Assembly (NCBI GenBank): GCA_948099385.1
Contig: CANUEZ040000116.1
Span: forward strand, 11,742,501 to 11,806,500
DNA from: Fasciola hepatica
Taxonomy: Eukaryota > Platyhelminthes > Trematoda > Plagiorchiida > Fasciolidae
Reading direction: 5' to 3'
Length of the DNA: 64,000 bases
The notes under the pieces were generated by a model, which saw only the letters and a list, made by a program, of their open reading frames with translations, did no database searches and was not told the DNA's origin. The translations under genes were made by a program, and so were the position numbers. The number at the start of each line of letters is the position of its first letter. Within the stretch, counting starts at the first letter, position 1. This document shows positions 46,094-56,483 of this stretch, in pieces.

Positions 46094-46846
46094 CTATTTC
46101 ATGGATAAGTTAGGACGATAAATGTAACAAATAAATGAGTCGATGTATAAAACCCTTATTACTATGACACACATTCAATTTGGCTCATTTTGAATGGAAA
46201 ACTTTACCAGGTGCTGGTATTTTCAAGTCAGTCAGATGAGAGAATGAAGGATCCCTAAAAAGGATCAGGTCGTAAAACGGAATGAGCAAAAGTGCTGTCT
46301 GCCAAAATGAACTCACGTCATCATCCTGACAAGTTGCAGAGGTACGGCCTATTTGTTGGATGATAGCAACAGTAAATCCCACAGCATGTTGGATGCACCT
46401 AATCCGCTGGGCTGTCTGGTTTATTGCCACAGCTTATGAGCACCTTGGGACGACTGCATGGGACCGTATGGGCGCAGGAATGCTAAGTCCACCGGCCTAT
46501 GTTTGTCACCGTTGTTCAGTTTCGTTGTCGTTTTAGGGCCTGTCTAGGTAAAAGGAAGACCACGAATGAGCCTTCAAAACCGATGTTTATTCCGGATCGA
46601 GACAATACATGGTGTTGATCCGGTTATTGAGTCAGGGTTATGAGCGATTTTGATTATCTGGCAAGCCTTTTCGATATTCAGTCATGGATGACGAACGTGT
46701 GCAAACATACTTACTCGTGCCCATCCCGCATCATTTGCTGTTTTAAAACAGCGTCAACATCGTAACTACGACAAGGCCGTGCATGGTCAACCCAGATTTT
46801 CGGGCAAGTCATCCGATCCGATCATCGCCGTGTAGATGAAAATAAA
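46094..46846. other. Intron sequence, nothing recognised
   Basis: Start of the 10-kb intron between exons 5 and 4. No motif. Confidence 0.5.
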
Positions 46847-47224
46847 GTGACCGTATTGGAATTTGGTTCTGAGCCGCGATTTGGCGCAGTTAATCTGTAT
46901 CAGTCCCATATGGGCCCCAACAGCCTCAACAAAAAAGCGCAAATGGGACTGTGGTTACCGTTTATTGTTGAACACAATATTCCCCCCTCCCATTCGTTTA
47001 TGCAGTTTGGAATTGATTTAACGGCCGGTTCGATGCACATTGGACTGTTAAACTATCGGCCCAATGTATGTACCAAAAATTGGATACCATTGCGCGGATC
47101 CTGGCGTCTTATCAATGGTCCGTCGAGTTGCATTGAAATAGATAGACTGGGAGAGATCTGTACAGTCATTTATCAGGGTTCTGTTCGCAGTACCATGGAT
47201 AGTAACAGACAATTCATAATTTAA
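46847..47224 (+). CDS. Unrecognised ORF, 125 codons, possible gene fragment
   Basis: The frame starts MTVLEFGSEPRFGAVNLYQS and contains GPNSLNKKAQMGLWLPFIVE, HSFMQFGIDLTAGSMHIGLL and SWRLINGPSSCIEIDRLGEI. Unlike most frames here it has balanced, protein-like composition with well-spread Trp, Gly and Pro. I do not recognise a family. In-frame sequence upstream of the Met is open for only three codons, back to a TAG, and no splice partner is apparent, so it may be an exon or transposon fragment, or chance. It runs opposite to the dynein gene, inside its largest intron. Confidence 0.25.
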   Translation: MTVLEFGSEPRFGAVNLYQSHMGPNSLNKKAQMGLWLPFIVEHNIPPSHSFMQFGIDLTAGSMHIGLLNYRPNVCTKNWIPLRGSWRLINGPSSCIEIDRLGEICTVIYQGSVRSTMDSNRQFII

Positions 47225-47424
47225 AACACCTAGTTGCCCCGACTATTCAAACAATGTGGGAACGAGAAAGTGAGAAGAAACAATCTTGAGAAAACAGTTG
47301 AAGCAAAGTGCCGTTTTCAGTTACTCATTCTCAAGCTTCTCTACTTTAGTTTCGGTCAAAAGAGCAATTAATCCGATCAGTTTTCACACGAGGAAGGGGA
47401 AGCGTTTATCGATGTAGGATAAAA

Positions 47425-47545
47425 GTCAGTGTGATTGTCGGTGTAATCGCATTGTTCGTGTTAGTGAATACGCTGATCATTGGGGATTTGATTACGTCAT
47501 GTGGTCTCGGCGGTTTGATGGTGTGGAGCAGCCGTTTTATTTGAA
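47425..47545 (+). other. Short hydrophobic frame downstream of the unrecognised ORF
   Basis: In the plus strand KVSVIVGVIALFVLVNTLII, then GDLITSCGLGGLMVW would form one or two membrane helices before a stop. It has no start codon at the expected place. It may be a decayed membrane-protein exon, but hydrophobic frames also arise from T-rich DNA. Confidence 0.2.
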
Positions 47546-47645
47546 CAGATCGGGGCTGGTGGATTCGCATGGCACATAATGACGATTTTTGTCTGGCTGA
47601 AGAGACCCATTGGATATGGCTAGATGACTCTGAACCATTCATCAA

Positions 47646-49560
47646 GATTTTGTCATCAATATTTTCTTGCCGAACCCCAAGTTCTGTTCACCTCTAGACT
47701 AGCTATATCATACGAATGAAAGAGAGACTACCCGTAGGTTACAACTCCCACTGTGTTCACCAATTCATTGGCACCTGAGTAGCAAGTTACGTAGATCAAA
47801 CAACAACAAAAAAACTAGATGAATGCATACGGAAGCAACTTCCGAGTTGTTTAAACAAAAGGATTAGTGGAGAGCGAACAAGCAGCAATAATCATCCATC
47901 TGGTAGAATCGGATCACTCGATCAATATCAAAGAGGCTTTTCGTCCTATCTACACTGTTGAGGGAAGATTAACGAGGCATATGAAAAGTATTATCTTACC
48001 CACCGCGGAGGCGACCGCGATCCTCCTGAACAACCCTCCGCTGTGGGCCCAGCGACAATATGTGAGATGTCTTATTTTACCCTAGCAATCGACGCAAGAT
48101 AAGGTGGCAATATCGCAAGCCCTATGAAACCCGCATGACAACTACCAAAACACACCGACAGTACCGTAGCTATGTAGATAGTAAGCCGTCATTTTTTGTC
48201 ACCACCGTTACCAATTTTCTTGTAGTTTCTTCTATTACCCTAATTTCACTAGCCAGTTGTGAAGCACCGAAAACAAGCTTGTTCGCTAACGAGTATTTTG
48301 ATGTTATCAGTATACGAAGATTTCCCCGTATTGGCAGTGCGTTCCATCATGGAGTTCCGAATGATTCTCTTTACTCCTTTCTTCATCTACGCAGGATGGC
48401 GTTATCTTAGTGTCTTGATCGGCTGTTGACTGATACGATCGATGTAATTGACTCCTCAGAAGCAGGTGAATTGGTACATACACATAGAACTGAACAACAG
48501 TGGTAGTCAGTCGTTTAGTTGTCGTTGAATGATTAGATAGGGCTGGGTGGAGCAAACGTACTTCGGTGACATTAAGGGTAGCTTGAACCACCTTCGAAAT
48601 TTGTTTCCTAAAGAGTTAATCACGGCCGCCATTTACGAAGGGGAGAATGGAAAACAATTTCCTCTAGTGCGTGGTATAAACGTTACACTTGAACGCCTTG
48701 TCAACGTATCCGTGCCCTCATAGTTTGTTGCGTATCTTCCCCAGTTCTCCTATTCACTGGTTTGACTTGGAAGTTTGAGAATGAATAAATGAAAACGACT
48801 ATTCGCTTCATTGGCCTTCTCAGTCAGTGATGGGAATTTCTCATGAATCTCAATCATCCGGAGAAAAAATCTTGTTCGTTAATTTTGCATGCTATCAGTG
48901 AGGTTTGAACACACAAGTGAACAAATCGTTCATTCAGCTCAACGAACCGCTCATATGTACGGAGCTTCCGTTACATTAGAAAACTCAGTATGGATCCCAG
49001 CAAGGAGATGAAAATGCGGCAAAAGTGCCCAAACCAGGTCTACCATTCACAACGAACTGGCTTGACGGTTAACCAAACGCATCAGCCTAACTTGTGAGAA
49101 GCCGATAAAATCTTGATTATGTGTGTTAAGACCATCTTGAACCTGAACACCAATTTCTGTCACCTTCTTATTCAGTAATGTACTGACTGAAGAAGCCATC
49201 AATGAATTCTCTTGCTGCACCCAAAATGCCAAAATTCCGGGCCAGAGTCGTAGATAACTACTTAACTTGTCGTAGAACTGTATATTTTCGTTTCGATGGC
49301 GTTATACATAGATAGAGAGACGGCACAGAAACGGGCGGTCCACTGAGGCTCATTCTAGCCGATATATCTGCGTCGAAACTAGAAAAAACTGGACAGGTAT
49401 AATCTCAACCACTTTTTTCATCGGAGATGCATCGATGACATATCCGATAGCGATGATCTCAAGTGAAATGGAAGCAACAAGGTTCTTACAAAAGCTTATT
49501 CACTCCACGCTAGCACTCAGTTTACGACGGAATACGAGGATGAGGGACCTTCCCAATCTG
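47646..49560. other. Intron sequence, no gene recognised
   Basis: Short frames only. A minus-strand frame at 49047-49232 was considered as a dynein exon and rejected because exon 5 already supplies the expected following sequence in phase. Confidence 0.5.
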
Positions 49561-49639
49561 CGCAATACAGAGGTTTATTGGATATAAGACCTCAAAACAG
49601 CCGTGGACGCAACGTGTTATCCTGTGCAACTCATTCTTC

Positions 49640-49830
49640 TTTCTGCAACCTTGAACTTAAACGAGCCTGGTGTTTTATTCCCTTCAGTCGTATTCGTCAT
49701 TTGGAGTGTATTTGCAGAGCACAGCACATAGGGAGAACAATGTCTACTGTCCACCCGGATGAGAGAACATCTACCAAAGAATTTTGGGCGGAGATGACGG
49801 TTTGGCACCCCCTGTAACTTGCGTTTCATT
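49640..49830 (+). pseudogene. Possible Penelope GIY-YIG fragment
   Basis: ECICRAQHIGRTMSTVHPDE weakly follows the Penelope endonuclease pattern C-x(n)-Y-I-G-R-T-x-R-x-L-x-x-R. It is short and much decayed. Confidence 0.25.
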
Positions 49831-50345
49831 TCTTGAGAAAAATGAACATATACGCAGGCTCAACTTGATACGGTGATCACAAATAAATCAATTTCTTGGA
49901 TGTTTCCAGCTGCTACGTTGCGATTTTCTTACTAGTGCTACCAATCAGACACTGACCTCCTTGAGATGGATGGCTTCATTTTTTACTGCACAAGACGACA
50001 AAATACATCCTGAAAAGCTTTCCGTAAGAGGTAACTGTTGTGTCCTGAATTTGGCAGATAGGACGAAAGCACACGTACGAAGAACGTGTACTCAGAATCA
50101 ACGAACGGCAAATACGAGCATCACGACCAGAACAGGAATGCTCAAGCAAACGAAAGATGTCAATCAGTCTTGCACGAAATATTCTGCATGTGATTGGTGG
50201 AATAGGACACAGCAAATCGTGGTACAGACAGGTATCGGATGCGCACGTGCAAGACAAAACGGGACGGGAGTGAGTCACGAACGAAAGTTCGCGGTGCGCG
50301 GGTAAGCTTCACGGCATTATGTGACTGATCTAACAACACGACATC

Positions 50346-50363
50346 TGGCGTCGCGTATGCTGA
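50346..50363 (+). other. Putative tRNA primer-binding site
   Basis: TGGCGTCGCGTATGC begins with TGG, the complement of a tRNA CCA end, and lies just upstream of the gag-like coding region. This is the expected place for an LTR-retrotransposon primer site. The upstream LTR was not delimited. Confidence 0.3.
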
Positions 50364-50920
50364 GCCTGCGCCATGGATTTACACATTCATCCTCCTCCAC
50401 CTTACTGGTGCATCCAGCAGGATGCCCTACCGGCAGGGCTTGGATTCACTGGAAAAAATCACTCACGAATTATTTGGATTTACTACCAGCAGCTGCAACT
50501 TATTCTGAAAGTCAGAAACTAAAATTACTACGCCACCGTCTTGGCAACGAAGACCAGGGTCACTTTGACGCATTGGACCTCCAGCCTTTGAACTCCTTGG
50601 TCAAAGCCCTGGATGTATTAGATAAGTCATGGGGACCTCGTACCAACGTGTTTGCATCACGTTTTCAGTTCTGTCAGCTAATGCAAGAACAGCCGGAAAC
50701 CCTTGAAGATTTTCTACATCCGCTTCGCACCCACGTGCGTTCATGTGAGTATACCAATGTCCCAGAAAATAAAATCGAGGACATTATGCTAGCACAACAG
50801 CTCGTTTCCAGCGTGGCGGACAATCGCATACGGGAGTGTCTCTTGACCGAAGACCCAACTACACTCGAGTGGGACCGGGCAGTTGAAATCGCTCGCACTA
50901 AAGCAATAGCAACAGAATAG
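50357..50920 (+). CDS. Gag-like protein of a Ty3/gypsy-type LTR retrotransposon (old copy)
   Basis: An open frame of about 190 codons reads RAWIHWKKSLTNYLDLLPAA, QKLKLLRHRLGNEDQGHFDA, WGPRTNVFASRFQFCQLMQE, TLEDFLHPLRTHVRSCEY and ECLLTEDPTTLEWDRAVEIA. The W-x-x-W-x-x-x-F-x-x-Y-L opening, the F-x-x-R-x-x-x-x-Q-x-x-x-E...F-x-x-x-L-R capsid pattern and the ...R-x-x-L-L-x-x-x-x-x-x-x-x-x-x-A-V-x-x-A end are typical of gypsy Gag, as in the CsRn1-like elements of flukes. The frame is open from 50321; the first plausible Met after the putative primer site is 50357. Pol is not found intact downstream. Confidence 0.7.
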   Translation: MLSLRHGFTHSSSSTLLVHPAGCPTGRAWIHWKKSLTNYLDLLPAAATYSESQKLKLLRHRLGNEDQGHFDALDLQPLNSLVKALDVLDKSWGPRTNVFASRFQFCQLMQEQPETLEDFLHPLRTHVRSCEYTNVPENKIEDIMLAQQLVSSVADNRIRECLLTEDPTTLEWDRAVEIARTKAIATE

Positions 50921-51170
50921 TCCAAAACGTTTAATGTTTGCCACAAACGCATGACATTTCCAGAATCCACAAATCCCGCCCAGAAACTGGGTTACCACAG
51001 AAATGCTTTCGCTGCAGGAGTTTCCAACACAACAGTAATGGTTTAGACCGCTGATGTTGGAGAAAATGAATGGGCCCAGAAACCCATGTGGCTAAATTTT
51101 CTACCAGTTTGTGTTCTCGGTGATGGTGATTTTTTTCGCATATCGAAGTCGCAATTTCCACTGTAATATA
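50921..51170 (+). pseudogene. Gag zinc-knuckle region, frameshifted
   Basis: After the gag stop, NVCHKRMTFPESTNPAQKLG continues in another frame, and CFRCRSFQHNS follows, resembling the C-x-x-C-x-x-x-x-H start of a retroviral-type zinc knuckle. Stops follow immediately. No protease or RT motif is recognisable in the next 600 bases. Confidence 0.45.
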
Positions 51171-51830
51171 TTATTTTTTCTTCCACTGGCCATAATCGTG
51201 ATTTACTTTTACAGATACCTTGTACTTACGAGTAGCTTACCTCTGCAGGTGGAAATCGTTCTCAAGGGTTGCTAACTACCACCTCCACCGAACCTCGCTC
51301 TGCGTTGCTAAGCTGCCACAAGTTCCGCTACACTTAACATGATTGGCACTGTTCATCGAGTTGCTCTGAGTAAAGCGTCCCGTGCTGTTGTGCGATCTCG
51401 GAATCCAAGATTTATGATTCATCGAGGCCGTAATCATTCGCAAACTCCAAGTGAATGTGTGTAAAAATGGAGTTCGTGACGTAATTTCTTTTACCGTGTT
51501 AACTGCCAGACACCTTCCCATCCATCCCCTCCGTTTCTTCCTCGGTTGATGCAACTCGCAAATACACCATAAAAATTACCCAACACATCAACTTCACTCA
51601 CATTTTCGTCACCCAAGCCATCAAACATCACTGACCTGCTCCCCATTCATTGCTATGAACTATCCCGAATTTTCAAGTCCCGTGCAAGCCTCGCAGATTA
51701 AAACTGTCTACTGTTTAGGATGATCCCCTATTCAGCTGTGTATTCGAAGATGACTAGAAGCACGCAAAATGGATAGCAAAATCAATCATGCTCATATTTT
51801 CGTTCTTATTTTATTATAATACCCAGGTTA
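51171..51830. other. Intron sequence downstream of gag, no motif
   Basis: It could be decayed pol, but I see neither the DTG/DSG protease triad nor RT motifs. Confidence 0.4.
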
Positions 51831-52525
51831 TTAACCTATGGGGGCGATAGCCTTGGTTGCTATCTCAGCGGTAACTTCAACCGAAAATAATGAGAAATAT
51901 GAAAAGAGTGAGAAAAGCCCTACTAATAGTATCTAATTGGAAAAGTAATTTTTTGAACAAAGTATTGCCCCTGATAGCGAATCTTATCCTCCAATGCATC
52001 TGACCAGTGAGTGTAGGTGGGGGGGGGGGAGGGCAGGAATTATTAGACCACACCCAGGCAGCCTAACACGCCCTACAGTATCAAATCCACCCGTTCAGTT
52101 CAGACAACCACTAACCATGCACTGGGTACGGTGGCTTTGGTTGCTATCTCCTAGCGGCAACCTCAAAAAGAAATAATGAGGGAGAAAAGAGTATGAAGGA
52201 AGTAAGAGGAGAACTACGGTAATGGAAACAAGTTGATGAAGAAAGTTCGTGAATGCAAGAGCGCCACTGATCACTGCACCTAGCCATATCCCCCAACGTA
52301 TCTGACCATTGAGGGGGACGGTCTTTTGGACCCCACCCAGGAAGTCTAACACCCCCTACATGACCAAGTCCATTAGTTAGGCTTTTCATACCTTTCTTCC
52401 GTGTCGTGGACTGACCACCCTTGCTCATCTTCGAACCGGTACCCGCCTCAGCAAACAGCACGCCGTGGGATCCTATCAGGGGACATGCGTAACACATGTC
52501 CCAACCATCTTAGCCTGGTGAGCTT
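51830..52525 (-). mobile_element. RTE-type LINE C-terminus and 3' end, with a second overlapping tail copy
   Basis: The minus strand reads LRWLGHVLRMSPDRIPRRAV (about 52445-52510), then SLTNGLGHVGGVRLPGWGPK and SDTLGDMARCSDQWRSCIHE, the end of RTE ORF2. A further tail-like copy at 51830-52130 repeats 'ttggttgctatctc' and the sequence around 'cccaggcagcctaacacgcc'. These tails lie head to tail and match the remnant at 5300-5660. Confidence 0.8.
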
Positions 52526-53190
52526 AAGTGTTTCATATAATGATTTGGTCCTTGAACCTAAGACTTTCCCGCGTTTTCACAAAAGTGAGAAGATTAACCC
52601 ACTACCTTTTGCGTCGGAAAGCAATGTCTGTACCCCTTTACATCATTCAACGTTTTGTCCTTTCATGTATATTACCTCACTGGTTGTATTCTTCTCTCGA
52701 CTTATTCCCTGGCCTACATGCTAAAGATTTCAACATAATAAAAAGGTATCTCAAACACTTATCCTATGCAAGTGGCATTCCTCGTAAAGATCTCACAGAC
52801 TCCATTACATCCCAACACCATCAAATGTGCAAAAGATTCGCCGAGAGAATTCTGAATGATTCACTTCATCCGCTTCACAGGGACCTCAGCGTGTGTGCTT
52901 CCTCCTCTTCCATCCGCAATAATTATAAAATGATTTATGTGCACTCGACTGTCTATCGGTCCTCGGTTGTCCCTTACCTCGCTCGATTCTTATGTAACCC
53001 AGCAAGCATCGACGCTGAACTTAGACAACATTCATTGTTTTAGCTACTAAATCATCTCTCAGCATTGCGTTTCTTCTGTTTTATCTGCCGAATTCTTTTT
53101 CGTGTAATTGCTGTGAGTATAACTATGCACTGCTGAATATTCATCCACCGGAGTGCATAAAGCAAATACTTGACTTGACTTGACTTGACC
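52526..53190 (+). mobile_element. CR1-like LINE 3' fragment inserted into the RTE element
   Basis: The plus strand encodes YLKHLSYASGIPRKDLTDSI, HQMCKRFAERILNDSLHPLH and YLARFLCNPASIDAELRQHS, then a stop, a 3' UTR, and a (CTTGA)n tail ending near 53190. Its last 230 bases match the LINE tail at 21560-21797. It splits the reverse-oriented RTE ORF2 between HRVSNAEVR and LRWLGHVLRM, so it is the younger insertion. No target duplication was found by eye. Confidence 0.8.
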
Positions 53191-53890
53191 CGAACCTCAG
53201 CATTGCTCACACGGTGTTCCCACCAGATTCGAGCAATACTACAAAGACATCGGTGTTCAAATACCGACAATCTTCGTATGTCCTCCACCCTCAGTGGCCA
53301 TTTCTCCGAACCATACGGAAGCACGGGCCTGACTGCTGCAGCGTACACTCGACCCTTGATAGGTAAGCGGGTGTCATGTCGACCCCACAGATGACTCAGG
53401 CTGGTAAATGCCAAACGAGCCTTCTGTATACGCAGAGACACCACATCCGATATCCGACCTCCGGGTGAGATGCACCTCACCAGATGACAGAACTTGTCTC
53501 CCACGTTTATAGTCTCCCCAGACACTGAAAGGTTTTGGCGTTGGACCAACCCAGTCCTTCAACAGCATCTTGCACTTTGAAGGTGCAAAACGCATACCGA
53601 ACATCGCTACGCAATCTGTCTAGCTGTCCAGAAAAGCTTACAACTTACCTGGATCTTCACTTAGAAGAACTATGTCGTCAGCTTACTTAAGGTCTGATAC
53701 CTTCCCACCAGGTGAAATTGTAATGCCGCCATCCTCCCCTGACAAAAGTGCGGTCTCTGGGACCATACCAATCCACTCGTTGGACTTTTCACACCCTTCT
53801 TCCATGTCATGGACTAGCCACCTTACTCATCTTTCAACTATTGCCCCCTCAGCGAACATTGGGCGCCCAAGAATCCAAGTAATCAGTCTG
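53191..53890 (-). pseudogene. RTE-type LINE reverse transcriptase, 5' part of split copy
   Basis: The minus strand reads a Lys-stop-Ala-Asp-Asp-Ile-Val-Leu-Leu form of the catalytic YADD (about 53680-53700), MFGMRFAPSKCKMLLKDWVG, CISPGGRISDVVSLRIQKAR and YGSEKWPLRVEDIRRLSVFE, ending RIWWEHRVSNAEVR at the insertion point. The stop in place of Tyr before ADD shows that it is inactive. Bases 53755-53890 carry another RTE tail-like segment. Confidence 0.85.
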
Positions 53891-54189
53891 TGACAGCTTA
53901 TAATTCTCTGCACAGACACCAACTGAAGCGGTTAAGAGACCGGCAGAGAATAAAGGCACGGCCGATGAGGACATCATGAATGATTCATTACCGTCATTCG
54001 AAGGGAGTGTGAAAGCAAATTGATCTAAAAGACAAATGAAAATCGAAATTTATCTACTGTTGTGGGTTTGAGTAGTGAAAAAGGAAATTCGAGCCTCCAG
54101 GGGTGGAATTGGATACATTGAAAACACCGCCCATGCATCACGTCTTACTAACGACGTGGCGTAACGCGCTCTTGCTGGAGCTTGCCTTA

Positions 54190-54690
54190 GGCGAAATTAT
54201 ATTAGTTTATTGCTTTAGTCAACTTTGGAAGCAAGATCTTCATAGAGAAGATGTCCTTCTTAATTCTGGACTCAATCATTTTACACATCTCAATGGATGT
54301 TTGAGGAGTGAGAAGAATCGGTTGAAGATCATCATCAAGGGCTTCAGTGGAAATAACTACCTTTCTTTTAATAAATAAACGTATCCACAAGGCTCGTTTA
54401 CACTGTATCCGGCAGAGCATTATGAAGTTCGGATACTACCCTATCTATATCGATTTATGGAACGCAGATACGATGAAAGACCCATTATCTTTCCTTGTGA
54501 TTTTAACATTTAATAATTGGTAACGAGATTCTGATTCGCGTTCTTTGGTGAATGTGATATTCGGATTGCAGCTATTTAGAGTATCTAACATGTTTTGTGC
54601 ATGTTCTCTGCTTTCCTTAAAAAGGTATGTCTGAAAAACCCCGCAGAGTACATCTTGAAAATAGAGATTGGCGAACAAACTCGTTTTGCA
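54190..54690 (-). pseudogene. Penelope-like element fragment, copy C
   Basis: The minus strand reads SREHAQNMLDTLNSCNPNIT then FTKERESESRYQLLNVKITR, the Penelope segment LNSLHPNIxFTxExExxxxLPFLDV that follows the RT palm. KRALWIRLFIKRKVVISTEA and DDLQPILLTPQ then match the later basic helix (RARxICxxExLxxELxxL). Frames are shifted between the parts. Confidence 0.7.
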
Positions 54691-54979
54691 GTGATTATCA
54701 GGTGCTCAGCCTATAAGCCATCGGACGGTCTAGCACCTGCAATTAGGTGGTGAGTGGGCCAGAGTAGACTGAGTCCACACACAAATTACTTCTCAGGGCA
54801 CAAAAAGGGTTGTGGAGGCGAATTCAGACTGCTTCCGTTGTGGCCAAGGCACGACTTCGCACCGATCTGGACAACCGACCTCGAAACCTATACGGGGGCT
54901 GAAAAGCTAGATCCGCATTCACCGTATAGTTAATCTCGGCTAGGTGTGAAACAACTACGCTAGTATTTGACTTGATTGC

Positions 54980-55890
54980 TCCAGTCCCCAACTACGCTGG
55001 CTGATACTCACGAGTGCATCCAAACAAGCGCCTGATGGTGCGGCCGACATGCGTTGTTCCAAGGGAACGAGTGAAGGAATACACACAAAAATGAAGCTGA
55101 ATAAAGAGGTACTGTGTCGTTTATCCGCCAACACACGGCTGGTATAGATGTGGACAAAACACGCAGTCTAACACCATTAAATGACTTGTTTGCGATGCTT
55201 TATTATTTTCCGTGTGCGACATTTGCCAATGTATCATCTTTAAATGGTAGAGAGGTGCACACTAAATTCTTCCCAATTACGGCATTTCTTGGAGTTTCAG
55301 TGCCTATTTGCATCATCCAGTGGATCAACACATTCCAGGTATCCTTTTTTAAATAAAGAAGTTGTGCCCTGTAGGGAGTTCTTCTTAGATGGTATCTCCA
55401 GGGTATATCTTTTCACTCTGTTCATTAGACAGATAACTGGATTTTATTTTAACTTAACCGGTACGAAGCTACGGAAGTGGACGTACTGTGCATTCCATGT
55501 TGGTTTACTGTACACCGACCACGGTATTGTGACCCCCTCTCGACGAGTCAGAAATATATCTAAGAACTCTATTGAGTTGACTGGTTCTAGTTCTGGTGTT
55601 AAACACAAGTTCGGATGGGCCGAGATGAAGCTGTTTGGTAGTTGATCTCTGTCAACAAATCAGTCTGTTATTCATAGATAGTCATCCACACATTGCTTGT
55701 AAAACTGAAGCTTTCGGATCGATGCTTTCAAAGGGGCTTTCTTTGACTTTACCACTAAAAATACTGGCCTGAGAGGAGATCCTATTGCTACTCCAACTCA
55801 CTGGCTGCAAACCTGATCGCTAAACCTAAATTGAATATTCTGGTTGCATGAAGAGAGTAACGGTCGCAGGTCATTCCGTTGTATACCATT
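54980..55890 (-). pseudogene. Penelope-like element, copy A: RT palm to GIY-YIG endonuclease
   Basis: On the minus strand, in order: NQNIQFRFSDQ, VGVAIGSPLRPVFLVV (RT motif MGSPLGP, about 55780), a CVDDYL catalytic box in place of Y(V/M)DD (about 55690), HPNLCLTPELEPVNSIEFLD, VYSKPTWNAQYVHF, LPFKDDTLANV (about 55240) and VYSFTRSLGTTHVGRTIRRL (about 55060), the GIY-YIG domain. This is nearly the whole C-terminal two thirds of a Penelope ORF. Several stops and frameshifts make it inactive. Confidence 0.85.
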
Positions 55891-55984
55891 ATAGATCCCA
55901 TTTGTTTGTATGAATCAGCTAGGATAATCCCTTCTTTGACTGTATGAATCCCCTACGTATCTTGTTATGTATGTTGTGTTGTAT

Positions 55985-56200
55985 TGACATGATTCAGAAA
56001 ACTAATGTGTCATCCATATAACGACCGTAGAAAGGTGTCCCTTTTATGTATTAGTATAGCCTTTTTTCTTCTACATGCCCCTTGAATATGCCAGCTATTA
56101 ATGGCCTCAGCGTACTTTTCAATGCAACACCATCAACCTGCCTATATGGGTGCCCATTGAAACACAACTATACATCTTTTGTACTTGACAACATGAATTT
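55985..56200 (-). pseudogene. Penelope-like element fragment, copy B: RT catalytic region
   Basis: FNGHPYRQVDGVALKSTLRP, LIAGIFKGHVEE and FYGRYMDDTLVF on the minus strand are the RT motifs before and at the catalytic YMDD (about 56015-56035). The order relative to copy A shows that it is a separate, upstream-truncated copy. Confidence 0.8.
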
Positions 56201-56330
56201 TCGAAGAAGATGTGATGGAATATTAAGGTCTCTGTGATGGGGATAAGTGATATGAATCATCTCCTAAAGAGGGATCAGTATGCTTCTTGGGATGGAATCA
56301 AAATTCATTCATTCAGCGATCAAAACGTAC

Positions 56331-56483
56331 CTGAACGTATGATTTCAAACTAACACTACTCCAGTTGTGCAGAGTAATTCCAGGTTGCAGAGCTCGGTTC
56401 AAACGTTGAATGGTCGGACTGATCAGTAGGTTCAAACCAGGTGGGATCAGTTTGGTTATTCGCACATATTCGTTACACATGAG
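56331..56483 (-). CDS. DNAH5-like: Dynein heavy chain visible exon 4 (tail)
   Basis: This 153-bp exon in phase 0/0 encodes LMCNEYVRITKLIPPGLNLL through HNWSSVSLKSYVQ. The P-x-x-x-x-L-x-P-x-x-x-R-x-x-x-x-x-x-x-G-x-x-x-x-x-W-S-S pattern is the usual tail segment of outer-arm heavy chains. The acceptor has a long pyrimidine tract (tttttcttcttctcttcag) and the donor is CAG|GTACGT, so both splice sites are strong. Confidence 0.9.

Noticed and set aside
49047..49232. Minus-strand 61-codon frame considered as a dynein tail exon between exons 4 and 5
   Set aside because: Exon 4 (ends SYVQ, phase 0) joins exon 5 (starts SVTQELTRL, phase 0) directly and gives the expected family order. The frame lacks the conserved Asn-Arg-Ile helix.
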